Assembly: GCA_009781815.1 (NCBI GenBank)
Contig: WQVB01000023.1
Coordinates: 1 to 10,900 of the forward strand
From: Defluviitaleaceae bacterium
GTDB taxonomy: Bacteria > Bacillota > Clostridia > Lachnospirales > WRAX01
DNA length: 10,900 bases
Direction of reading: 5' to 3'
The position numbers and the translations under genes are program-made. Under the pieces are notes generated by a model. It was not told where the DNA came from. It made no database searches and saw only the letters and a list, made by a program, of their open reading frames with translations. Of the stretch, positions 5,957 to 10,900 are shown piece by piece (positions within the stretch are counted from its first letter, which is position 1; every line of letters starts with the position of its first letter).

Positions 5957-6934
5957 CTACTCCTTAAGGCGTTCAACAGCCACAAACCTATAAAACAAGA
6001 TAAAGAAGCCACATGCAACCTTTATCCCCACTAGGAAGTTTGCAGCATATAAATGCACGCTTTGGAAGATAAACCTATATTCTTCAGACACACGAGATGC
6101 CGTGTCTACAAACACCATTATAACAGCCACAATAGCTAAAGCCATAAATACGATTTCTTCAAGCTTTAAAACCTTTTTTACAGGCAGGTCATATATATTG
6201 TGTATCATATAACGGCATACAAAGAAGGCTGCAATAGCAAGGCCGCCTTGGAAGCCTCCGCCAGCACTTAAATGGCCGTTGGCCACAAGGTATATACCAA
6301 ACAAAATTATAATAGGGCTTATAATGCGTATAGAGTAAAAGGCTATTTTATCACGCTTTACGTGGCTTTGATCGCCTTTTTCTTCTTTAACATACACACC
6401 GTCATAAAAAGACAAGTGGCTAACAGCCATAATAGCTATAACTAAAAGTAGAGCCTCAAAAAGTGTATCATAAAGCCTATAACCCATTAAGATAGCAGCA
6501 ATAGGGTTTTGCCCGCCTACATCAACTTTAAAGTTTTCTAAATAGAGGGTTCTCAAATCTAGGTTTACGTTAATGTCAGGTATAAAGTTTACAAACAAAA
6601 AGCCCAAGCCAGCGGTAAAAAGCAACGCCAACAAAACCTTAGCAATAGAAGGGCCTTTTTTCGGCTTTTCGTATGCCGTTGCACTTGTTGCATCATCTTC
6701 GCCACGCTTGCGATATTTTTTGTAATATCTCTCCGCCACAACAATAAAGAAAATTGTAGCATATGTAGCGATGGCCGCCTCCGCCATGGCAACGTCAGGG
6801 CTGCCAAGCATAAGGTAAATCCCCGCCATCATCAAAGAAAAGATGCCAGTGTATATTATAATACGATAGACCTTACGCTCAATCATAATAACAAGAAGGG
6901 CTATCAAGCTTAAGCCAGCTAATGCGTATACCAT
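5957..6934 (-). CDS. mrpB: Mrp antiporter fusion subunit: MrpA C-terminal (DUF4040/MbhD plus MbhE) joined to MrpB
   Basis: A 325-residue membrane protein joining three parts that are often separate. Residues 1-72 form three helices with LGSPDVAMAEAAIATYATI (43-61), the DUF4040/MbhD signature, matching the NuoJ-like tail of MrpA. Residues about 95-175 carry NPIAAILMGYRLYDTLFEAL (143-162), the MbhE-type end of MrpA that usually reads ILV(D)FRxxDTLxE. Residues about 200-325 are an MnhB domain, with RIISPIIILFGIYLVANGHL (203-222) followed by SAGGGFQGG (223-231). In whole Mrp complexes MrpA would carry a NuoL-like antiporter of about 500 residues before the DUF4040 part; it is absent. The ATG shares one base with the stop of mrpG (TAATG), and AAGGGGG precedes it. 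The fusion may keep the subunits at equal stoichiometry; that is inference. Confidence 0.9.
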   Translation of the reverse strand: MVYALAGLSLIALLVIMIERKVYRIIIYTGIFSLMMAGIYLMLGSPDVAMAEAAIATYATIFFIVVAERYYKKYRKRGEDDATSATAYEKPKKGPSIAKVLLALLFTAGLGFLFVNFIPDINVNLDLRTLYLENFKVDVGGQNPIAAILMGYRLYDTLFEALLLVIAIMAVSHLSFYDGVYVKEEKGDQSHVKRDKIAFYSIRIISPIIILFGIYLVANGHLSAGGGFQGGLAIAAFFVCRYMIHNIYDLPVKKVLKLEEIVFMALAIVAVIMVFVDTASRVSEEYRFIFQSVHLYAANFLVGIKVACGFFILFYRFVAVERLKE

Positions 6935-7317
6935 TATGCGTCGCCCCCTTCTTCGTCAGTTATAGTAGCACACCAATCCATCTGGTCATCTTCACAGCAT
7001 TCTGCACTTTCTTCATCCATTTCTCCCTTTAGCTTATACCCGCAAATATAAGCAGAGCGAGCCACAACGTGAGCAACAAGAGGGTTTAAAATGAAGATTA
7101 TAACCATTATAAAAATAAGCTTTAAAGTGAAAAAGCTAAGCCCATGGCGGACTGAAAGACCAACCAAAAGGGTTATCATCCCCACCGTGTCTACCTTTGT
7201 AGCCGTCAAAACACGTGGGTAAAAATCTTTAAATCTAAACATGGCAATAGTGCCAAATATCAAAAAGATAATACCAATTGCAATCAAGCTAATGCTAATA
7301 ATTTCTTGAAGGTTCAT
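6934..7317 (-). CDS. mrpG: Mrp antiporter subunit G
   Basis: A 127-residue membrane protein with three helices, a small structural subunit of the Mrp antiporter. The family motif RFKDFYPRVLTATKVDTVG (28-46; consensus RFxDFYxRxHAxTKxDTxG) and NPLVAHVVARSAY (78-90) are clear. The conserved His after R in the consensus is replaced by Leu (RVLTATK). The C-terminus has an acidic tail of about 28 residues with three cysteines (ECCEDDQMDWC, 106-116), beyond the usual end of the family. The ATG at 7317 is preferred over ATG 7335, because GGAGGGG overlaps the latter and stands 9 bases before the former. It starts one base after the mrpF stop and overlaps the next gene by one base. Confidence 0.9.
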   Translation of the reverse strand: MNLQEIISISLIAIGIIFLIFGTIAMFRFKDFYPRVLTATKVDTVGMITLLVGLSVRHGLSFFTLKLIFIMVIIFILNPLVAHVVARSAYICGYKLKGEMDEESAECCEDDQMDWCATITDEEGGDA

Positions 7318-7318
7318 A

Positions 7319-7678
7319 TTATTCTTCCCCTCCATCTATTTTATTTTCGGCTTTTCCCTTAGCCTTTGTTTGCCTTATCTTGCCCAGCCTGTGGCGAGCT
7401 AAAAAGAGGGCTATGAAAATAGTACCCATAAAGCCAAACAAAGCATATAAAATGGCTATATCGAGCATAAACGTTATGCCCTCGATAGACGAGAACAAGA
7501 TGATAATCATAATAACTTTTGCTGAGATAAGGTTTAAAGCTAAAAGCCTATCCCAAATACTTGGGCCTTTTAACGCATACACAATAGAAAGGGCAACCAA
7601 AGCGATTATGGCATACACAGCATACTTTAAAAAAACATCAAATAAAGATTCTGCATATTGTTCTAAATAGTATTCCAT
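7319..7678 (-). CDS. mrpF: Mrp antiporter subunit F
   Basis: A 119-residue membrane protein with three helices (about 17-37, 49-66 and 73-94), a small subunit of the Mrp complex; in some species it has been linked to bile-salt or Na+ efflux. The family motif GPSIWDRLLALNLIS (38-52) and the later acidic residue in MLDIAILYALFGFMGTIFIA (71-90) are present. The N-terminal segment (1-18) and the basic/acidic tail (RQTKAKGKAENKIDGGEE) make it longer than the usual 90-100 residues. The stop codon of mrpE directly abuts its ATG (TAGATG), and AAGGGGG lies in the end of mrpE, so translation is likely coupled. Confidence 0.9.
   Translation of the reverse strand: MEYYLEQYAESLFDVFLKYAVYAIIALVALSIVYALKGPSIWDRLLALNLISAKVIMIIILFSSIEGITFMLDIAILYALFGFMGTIFIALFLARHRLGKIRQTKAKGKAENKIDGGEE
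7327..7333 (-). promoter_or_regulatory. mrpG: Ribosome binding site deciding the mrpG start
   Basis: GGAGGGG, within the last codons of mrpF, is 9 bases before ATG 7317. An upstream in-frame ATG (7335) overlaps this site and has none of its own. Confidence 0.65.
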
Positions 7679-8191
7679 CTAGTTTTCGCCCCCTTCTGGA
7701 AAGAGCTCAGCCTTTGCAAGCCTTTTCTCCATACCGCCTTTTAAAATGTCGCTTACCTTCTCTTTGCCAAGCTTATTCTTGTCAATCTTTTTGTCGTATA
7801 TCCACAACATCTTGATGGTGTCGTCGTCTAAATCCAGCGAGATAGAGCCAGGAACAAATGTCATAGAATCCATAAGCAATACCTTTAAAACTTCAGATTT
7901 CATGCTGGTTTTAACCGTAACCATGTCAACATTTGCCCCCACGATGATAAACTTTATCATCACAAAAGCAGCAGCATAGACCTGGCCTAAGATGTAGATT
8001 GGATAAAAAATCAGTTTTTTGAAATTGACAGTTTTAGCTTCCTTTGCAGGTGGCAAAAACATATCAGAAAAATATGTACAAAAAACCGCCATAAAAAGAG
8101 CAACAGCAAGAGACGCCCATGTAAAATGCTCTACAAGAACAATCCAAATAGCTGCCAACGACAGAATAGTAAATAGACCGTATCTGCCCAT
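7679..8191 (-). CDS. mrpE: Mrp antiporter subunit E
   Basis: A 170-residue protein, the first gene of the antiporter operon. Two N-terminal hydrophobic segments (4-22, 25-45) and a third (60-85) are followed by a cytoplasmic domain. The MnhE family signature is visible as MTFVPGSISLDLDDDTIKML (110-129), corresponding to the family's TLTPGTLTVDL stretch, and KFIIVGANVDM (80-90). Length is normal (about 160-170). The ATG at 8191 is chosen because GGAGGG lies 6 bases upstream; an in-frame ATG at 8239 would fall inside a leader hairpin and has no ribosome binding site. A near-consensus promoter is about 70 bases upstream. It abuts mrpF. Confidence 0.9.
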   Translation of the reverse strand: MGRYGLFTILSLAAIWIVLVEHFTWASLAVALFMAVFCTYFSDMFLPPAKEAKTVNFKKLIFYPIYILGQVYAAAFVMIKFIIVGANVDMVTVKTSMKSEVLKVLLMDSMTFVPGSISLDLDDDTIKMLWIYDKKIDKNKLGKEKVSDILKGGMEKRLAKAELFPEGGEN

Positions 8192-8197
8192 TAAAGA

Positions 8198-8203
8198 CCC
8201 TCC
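8198..8203 (-). promoter_or_regulatory. mrpE: Ribosome binding site deciding the mrpE start
   Basis: GGAGGG is 6 bases before ATG 8191, just below the base of the leader hairpin at 8212-8246. Confidence 0.7.
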
Positions 8204-8211
8204 AAACTTTT

Positions 8212-8246
8212 TTAAGCCTGCCACACACAACAGGGGCAAGCCTTAA
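8212..8246 (-). promoter_or_regulatory. Hairpin in the mrp operon 5' leader
   Basis: On the minus strand TTAAGGCTTGCC (8246-8235) can pair with GGCAGGCTTAA (8222-8212), with one bulge and one G-U pair, around a 12-base loop. It fills most of the predicted leader between the promoter and the ribosome binding site, ending 9 bases before GGAGGG. It is followed by A-residues on this strand, so it is not a terminator for minus-strand transcripts. It could stabilise mRNA or control translation. Confidence 0.45.
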
Positions 8247-8262
8247 TATTTTTATATTGTTA

Positions 8263-8291
8263 ATTATATATTAAGAAAATAACCTTGTCAA
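8263..8291 (-). promoter_or_regulatory. Consensus sigma-A promoter of the mrp operon
   Basis: TTGACA (8291-8286) and TATAAT (8268-8263) are separated by exactly 17 bases, a perfect match at both hexamers. Transcription would begin near 8256, giving a leader of about 65 bases before mrpE. Confidence 0.88.
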
Positions 8292-8352
8292 GTTTTTTAC
8301 GACTTTAACAAAGGCTGCTTCTATCCCGTTTCTGTTGCCCATTTTTTAGGTT

Positions 8353-8379
8353 TGTAGGGAATGGATTTATCCATTCCGC
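8353..8379. repeat. 27-bp GGAATGGAT hairpin repeat, copy 1
   Basis: TGTAGGGAATGGAT followed by TTATCCATTCCGC. The arms GGAATGGAT and ATCCATTCC pair around TT. The 27 bases are identical to 9656-9682. It lies between mrpE and the DAHP synthase gene. A diverged relative (GGGAATGGAAGGTATCCA) is at 8428-8445. Next to it, ACTAATCGCTAAAAG (8388-8402) resembles the tail of the 2625-2718 repeat. Confidence 0.75.
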
Positions 8380-8446
8380 CAAAGATTACTAATCGCTAAA
8401 AGATAGGATTTTATTTAGGCTTGTTATGGGAATGGAAGGTATCCAG

Positions 8447-8587
8447 CCCCCTAGCCGTCATCCCGTGCTTGACACGGGATCTCCCTAGCATAACGTACAA
8501 CCCAGCAAGCAATCAATATAGAGAGATCCCAATCCGTAGGTTGAGCCCGCTTTTAGGCGAAACAAGTGCGGGATAACGGCTAGGGGG
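8447..8587. repeat. Composite palindromic repeat (141 bp) downstream of the DAHP synthase gene
   Basis: Outer arms CCCCCTAGCCGTCATCCCG (8447-8465) and CGGGATAACGGCTAGGGGG (8569-8587) pair with one mismatch. The left unit is a hairpin with arms ATCCCGTG and CACGGGAT around CTTGA (8460-8480). The inner arms GGGATCTC (8477-8484) and GAGATCCC (8523-8530) face each other. The right unit is the long-loop type with GGTTGAGC and TTTTAGGCGAAAC. Size and plan match the repeat at 5787-5926, but the outermost arms differ. The whole 8292-8631 stretch holds only this and the 27-bp repeat; no gene or RNA gene is seen. Confidence 0.85.
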
Positions 8588-8631
8588 TAGTTTCGCCACA
8601 AACACAACAACAAATCGCTCACGCAATATAT

Positions 8632-9510
8632 TTAAATTTCTCCAAAAATATATCGCAACAATTCCCTTGTATCTTCAAACCCCAAACAAGGGTCGGTTAT
8701 AGACTTGCCGAAAACCTTGCCCCCCTCATCCTGCCTGCCACCTTCAATAAAACTCTCTATCATCAACCCCTTTATATTAGGGTTTTTCTCACGCAGTTTC
8801 AACACCTCTCTAACAACCTGCCCCTGCCTTGCTGGGTCTTTTTTAGAGTTAGAATGGCTAACATCCACCAAAACGGGGCTGGTGTCCTTTAAAGCCTCCA
8901 TCCAATTTGCCTTATGCTCCCCATGCTCATCAATAAAGCCACGATACACCCCATGTGTTAAGGGGTTGCCAGCACTCTCCACCAGCTCGTCCCTAAAAAT
9001 AAATTGATGAGGTCTCTTGCCAGCGGCAACCGCCAGCTCCATACCGCTAAGGCTACCGTTTAAAGGGTTTTTCATGCCCACAGGCACGTTTATATGGCTT
9101 GCAACAAGCCTATGCTCTTGATTCAAAACAGACCTAGCCCCAATGGTAAAGTAACTTACCACATCCTTAAAATGGGGCAACAAGCTGGGGTAAAGTAGCT
9201 CATCTGCCGTGGGCAGCCCTGTTTGCTCCAAAATATCTTTGTGCAGCTTTATAGCCTTTTCAAGCCCGTCTTCTTGGTGCAACAGCCCCATAAAACCCTT
9301 TGTCTCGCTTCTTGGTTTGGCTGTGTATGCCCTCACCACAACCACGGCCTTGTGGGCAATTTCCTCGGCAATAGGGGCAAGCATTTTAGCATAGGCAAGC
9401 ACCCCACCTACACAATGCACCGAGCAAGGGCCAACAACTAGCAAAAGCTTGCTAGACCTGCCCTCAAATATATCTTTTATCTCTCTATCTCGCATTTTTT
9501 TAATATCCAA
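8632..9510 (-). CDS. aroG: 3-deoxy-7-phosphoheptulonate (DAHP) synthase, class I AroG type
   Basis: A 292-residue cytoplasmic enzyme condensing phosphoenolpyruvate and erythrose 4-phosphate to DAHP, the first step of the shikimate pathway. All four metal ligands can be placed by comparison with E. coli AroG: Cys29 (VVGPCSVH), His219 (VDVSHSNSKK), Glu252 (LMIESF) and Asp273 (KSITDPCLG). Phosphate/substrate residues also fit: Arg60 and Lys65 (VRAYTAKPRS), Arg126 (IGARS), Lys147 (GMKNP), Arg190. The enzyme is short: the N-terminal part before GPCS is about 32 residues shorter than in E. coli AroG, and the loop after KPR is shortened. In E. coli those N-terminal residues help form the feedback-inhibitor site, so control may differ. 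The TTG at 9510 is favoured since AAGGAGGG stands 6 bases upstream; TTG 9528 lacks a site. It has its own promoter and stands alone. Confidence 0.9.
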   Translation of the reverse strand: MDIKKMRDREIKDIFEGRSSKLLLVVGPCSVHCVGGVLAYAKMLAPIAEEIAHKAVVVVRAYTAKPRSETKGFMGLLHQEDGLEKAIKLHKDILEQTGLPTADELLYPSLLPHFKDVVSYFTIGARSVLNQEHRLVASHINVPVGMKNPLNGSLSGMELAVAAGKRPHQFIFRDELVESAGNPLTHGVYRGFIDEHGEHKANWMEALKDTSPVLVDVSHSNSKKDPARQGQVVREVLKLREKNPNIKGLMIESFIEGGRQDEGGKVFGKSITDPCLGFEDTRELLRYIFGEI

Positions 9511-9516
9511 GCCAAG

Positions 9517-9524
9517 CCCTCCTT
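9517..9524 (-). promoter_or_regulatory. aroG: Ribosome binding site deciding the TTG start of aroG
   Basis: AAGGAGGG lies 6 bases before TTG 9510. The next in-frame ATG (residue 6) is 21 bases away, too far, and TTG 9528 lies upstream of the site. Confidence 0.6.
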
Positions 9525-9546
9525 GCAATTGGGTTTAATCCATTGT

Positions 9547-9575
9547 ATAATATCACAAAACGCTTGATTTTACAA
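9547..9575 (-). promoter_or_regulatory. Sigma-A promoter of the DAHP synthase gene
   Basis: TTGTAA (9575-9570) and TATTAT (9552-9547) are 17 bases apart on the minus strand. A TG one base before the -10 gives an extended -10. The leader would be about 30 bases, too short for a T-box or attenuator. Confidence 0.6.
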
Positions 9576-9613
9576 TGCAAAAAACAATGGGAGTAGGGAT
9601 GAGCAATCAACAC

Positions 9614-9632
9614 ACCCTACTGTCATCCTGAT
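9614..9632. repeat. Fragment of a GTCATCC-family repeat
   Basis: CCCTACTGTCATCCTGATCC corresponds to the left outer arm of the repeat at 5787-5926 (CCCTACCGTCATCCTGAGC), with no right half here. It appears to be a truncated copy between the aroG promoter and the 127-bp element. Confidence 0.5.
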
Positions 9633-9655
9633 CCAACATCATTCCAATTTACCCC

Positions 9656-9782
9656 TGTAGGGAATGGATTTATCCATTCCGCATAACCTTGCTGAAGGGT
9701 AGAAAGGTGCAGACCTAATAGCGGAATGTATAAGCTTTTGTTGCAGGCAAGCTACAAGTCAGCCAAGGATCCATTCCCTACA
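9656..9782. mobile_element. 127-bp MITE-like element with 14-bp terminal inverted repeats, upstream of ylmH
   Basis: TGTAGGGAATGGAT (9656-9669) and ATCCATTCCCTACA (9769-9782) are exact inverted termini. The left end is also a hairpin, identical to 8353-8379. Inside, CATTCCGC (9675-9682) faces GCGGAATG (9721-9728). The middle contains GGTGCAGACCTAATAGCGG, which resembles the spacer of the GTCATCC composites (GGGCAGACCTAGTCGGGG, reverse of 5866-5883). No coding sequence or clear target duplication is visible. An open frame beginning at 9726 runs from this element into ylmH, but the true ylmH start is after it. Confidence 0.6.
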
Positions 9783-9823
9783 AATATTAATCATGATAGC
9801 ATACATGCCGATTATCCCCGAAA

Positions 9824-9829
9824 AAGGAG
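9824..9829 (+). promoter_or_regulatory. ylmH: Ribosome binding site deciding the TTG start of ylmH
   Basis: AAGGAG, within AAAAAGGAG, stands 7 bases before TTG 9837. The frame is open further upstream, but that part is repeat DNA and encodes residues unlike YlmH. Confidence 0.7.
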
Positions 9830-9836
9830 CAAAAAC

Positions 9837-10580
9837 TTGAACATACAAAACCCCTTTAAAGACCCTGACGACAAGCTACTTTTCGCCAGAGCTTTAGACA
9901 AGCACCACCTATCCCTCAAGCGACACGCCCAAACCCAAACAAACTTTATAGACGCCACCCGCATAGCCCAATTTATGCCCCTGCTAAAAGGCTGCAACGC
10001 CACCGCCTTTGGAGGTTATGACGAGGCAGAGCGGCAAATAATCATCTTTAACGACGAGGGCATACAAACCATAACACCCCTTGCCATCACCTATAACGAA
10101 AAATTCGCAACCCCGCCCACCCATAGAGACTACCTAGGGGCAACCCTCGCCCTTGGCATAGATAGAGCCAAAATAGGCGATATACGCATAGGCAAAAACG
10201 GGGCTATTTTGTATGCCACAAGCGACATGGCAAGCTTTATAACCGACAACCTAACCCAAGCTGGCCGTGTAAGCGTTAAAGTGAGCCACCGCACCCACAA
10301 AATCGAGATTGAGCAAACCGCAATAGAAAAACGCATCACCGTGCCATCTATGCGGCTTGATGCGGTGCTGGCCGCTGCCTTTAACACCTCCCGCACCAAG
10401 GCCGCCGCCTTTATCGACGCTGGCAAGGTCTTCGTAAATCACAAAGAAACAAAAAAGACCCACACCACAAAACAAGGCGACATCATCACCGCCCGTGGCA
10501 TGGGTAGGGTCTCCATAAATGAAATCTGCGGCACCACCAAAAAAGACCGTATTGTGTTGGTTGTACATCTTAGCAAATAG
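9837..10580 (+). CDS. ylmH: YlmH-type S4-domain RNA-binding protein
   Basis: A 247-residue cytoplasmic RNA-binding protein. In Bacillus subtilis YlmH binds the large ribosomal subunit and is reported to act in ribosome-associated quality control; in other genera it has been tied to cell division through its place in the ylm cluster. The family hallmark is HRDYLGATLALGIDRAKIGDI-like (residues 96-115; key residues H96, R97, D98, G101, G107, R110, G114). The C-terminal S4 domain spans about 171-225, with MRLDAVLAAAF, SRTKAAAFIDAGKVFVNHK and GDIITARGMGR. Length is close to the usual 255-260. The TTG at 9837 is chosen from the strong AAAAAGGAG before it; the 37 codons upstream in the same frame are repeat-derived. 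Its usual partners (ylmG, divIVA, sepF) are not adjacent. It is the only plus-strand gene here and divergent from aroG. Confidence 0.9.
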   Translation: MNIQNPFKDPDDKLLFARALDKHHLSLKRHAQTQTNFIDATRIAQFMPLLKGCNATAFGGYDEAERQIIIFNDEGIQTITPLAITYNEKFATPPTHRDYLGATLALGIDRAKIGDIRIGKNGAILYATSDMASFITDNLTQAGRVSVKVSHRTHKIEIEQTAIEKRITVPSMRLDAVLAAAFNTSRTKAAAFIDAGKVFVNHKETKKTHTTKQGDIITARGMGRVSINEICGTTKKDRIVLVVHLSK

Positions 10581-10660
10581 AGGCCGACCTCCCGCATCGC
10601 CTTCTATCACCACGTCATGCCAACCTCTCTGCCGTCATCCATCCCCCTTGTCGTCATAGA
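10581..10660. other. Non-coding stretch with several broken GTCAT ends
   Basis: Directly after ylmH, the sequences CGTCATGCC (10614), CGTCATCC (10633) and CGTCATAG (10653) appear in the same orientation within 50 bases, without matching right halves. They look like remnants of repeat units, possibly a site where copies have inserted repeatedly. No terminator hairpin with a T-run is seen after ylmH. Confidence 0.4.
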
Positions 10661-10787
10661 AGTGGACAAATAGCATCCACAACGTCATTGCGGGCTCGAC
10701 CCGCAATCTCCTTCCTTTCCGAATTATTCCGACTAGGAAGGGGATCCTGAATCAAGTTCAGGATGACAATGGACGCATTTGTTCACT
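10661..10787. repeat. Composite palindromic repeat (127 bp) downstream of ylmH
   Basis: Outer arms AGTGGACAAATAGCATCCA (10661-10679) and TGGACGCATTTGTTCACT (10770-10787) pair with a few mismatches. The left unit has arms ATTGCGGG and CCCGCAAT around CTCGA; the right has ATCCTGAA and GTTCAGGAT around TCAA. The inner arms ATCTCCTTCCT and AGGAAGGGGAT pair as well, and CCGACTAGG in the spacer is shared with 5787-5926. Both arm pairs have sequences different from the other composites. Confidence 0.75.
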
Positions 10788-10789
10788 CC

Positions 10790-10893
10790 AGTCGTCATCC
10801 CGTGCTTGACACGGGATCTACTTGGAGAAGGGCAGGCTTAGTTGGGTGTCCACTAACCCACATAGATCCTGAGTCAAGCTCAGGATGACGACT
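10790..10893. repeat. Composite palindromic repeat (104 bp)
   Basis: Outer arms AGTCGTCATCC (10790-10800) and GGATGACGACT (10883-10893) are exact. The left unit has arms ATCCCGTG and CACGGGAT around CTTGA; the right has ATCCTGAG and GCTCAGGAT around TCAA. The spacer (GGATCTACTTGGAG ... ACATAGATCC) is a close match, in opposite orientation, to the spacer of 5787-5926. It sits only 2 bases from the previous composite, so the two are in tandem. Confidence 0.8.
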
Positions 10894-10900
10894 TAGGGTA

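Noticed and set aside
8447..8587. The composite repeat as an intrinsic terminator of aroG
   Set aside because: It lies just after the gene and would fold, but no T-run follows on the minus strand; at most it could shape the 3' end of the mRNA.
9726..9836. An N-terminal extension of YlmH in the same open frame
   Set aside because: It comes from the 127-bp repeat element, has no ribosome binding site, and does not look like the family; a strong site precedes TTG 9837.
10251..10613. A 120-codon minus-strand open frame opposite ylmH
   Set aside because: It is Gly- and Phe-rich, as antisense frames often are, and lies on a clear YlmH gene.
5787..10893. The repeated hairpins as a CRISPR array
   Set aside because: Copies are scattered, in both orientations, of unequal length and without regular unique spacers; no cas gene is present.

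Overview
The window looks like chromosomal DNA of a low-GC Gram-positive (Firmicutes, probably Clostridia-like) bacterium. Supporting signs are strong AAGGAGG-type ribosome binding sites, sigma-A-type promoters, several GTG/TTG starts, a DUF3784 membrane protein, a YlmH-type S4-domain protein, and frequent ATA codons. I cannot name the genus. Nearly every gene lies on the minus strand; only ylmH is on the plus strand.

Layout, left to right. (1) 91-2020 (minus): a MATE-family exporter followed by an overlapping GNAT acetyltransferase. Ahead of them is a leader of about 200 nt holding a palindromic repeat, a possible 7-codon leader ORF and a hairpin. (2) 2260-2580 (minus): a small DUF3784 membrane protein. 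(3) 2790-3563 (minus): a class I SAM-dependent methyltransferase with a dyad just upstream. (4) 3693-8191 (minus): a six-gene Mrp-type cation/proton antiporter operon in the order mrpE-F-G-(A-tail/B fusion)-C-D, behind a near-perfect sigma-A promoter. The large NuoL-like N-terminal part of MrpA is absent, so MrpD is the only antiporter-type subunit encoded. The order matches the Mrp half of archaeal-type Mbh complexes, but no hydrogenase genes follow. (5) 8632-9510 (minus): a short AroG-type DAHP synthase with its own promoter. (6) 9837-10580 (plus): ylmH, away from its usual ylm/divIVA neighbours.

The intergenic DNA is crowded with palindromic repeats. The main family is built from units of the form GTCATCC(C/T)..., each a hairpin with a short TTGA/TCAA/CTCGA-type loop. 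Two units often face each other across a spacer to make a composite of 100-140 bp (5787-5926, 8447-8587, 10661-10787, 10790-10893). The outermost arms differ between composites but are self-complementary within each one. A second family is a 27-bp element with the core GGAATGGAT/ATCCATTCC (8353-8379 and 9656-9682, identical). One copy forms the left end of a 127-bp element with 14-bp terminal inverted repeats just upstream of ylmH. One composite sits inside the mrp operon, between the mrpB-like and mrpC genes.

Functionally, the Mrp operon would exchange Na+ (or another monovalent cation) for protons at the membrane, the MATE pump exports small molecules by an ion gradient, AroG starts aromatic amino acid synthesis, and YlmH acts at the ribosome. 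I see no CRISPR array, tRNA, rRNA, phage gene or transposase. The best candidates for something undescribed are the composite repeats and the MATE leader.
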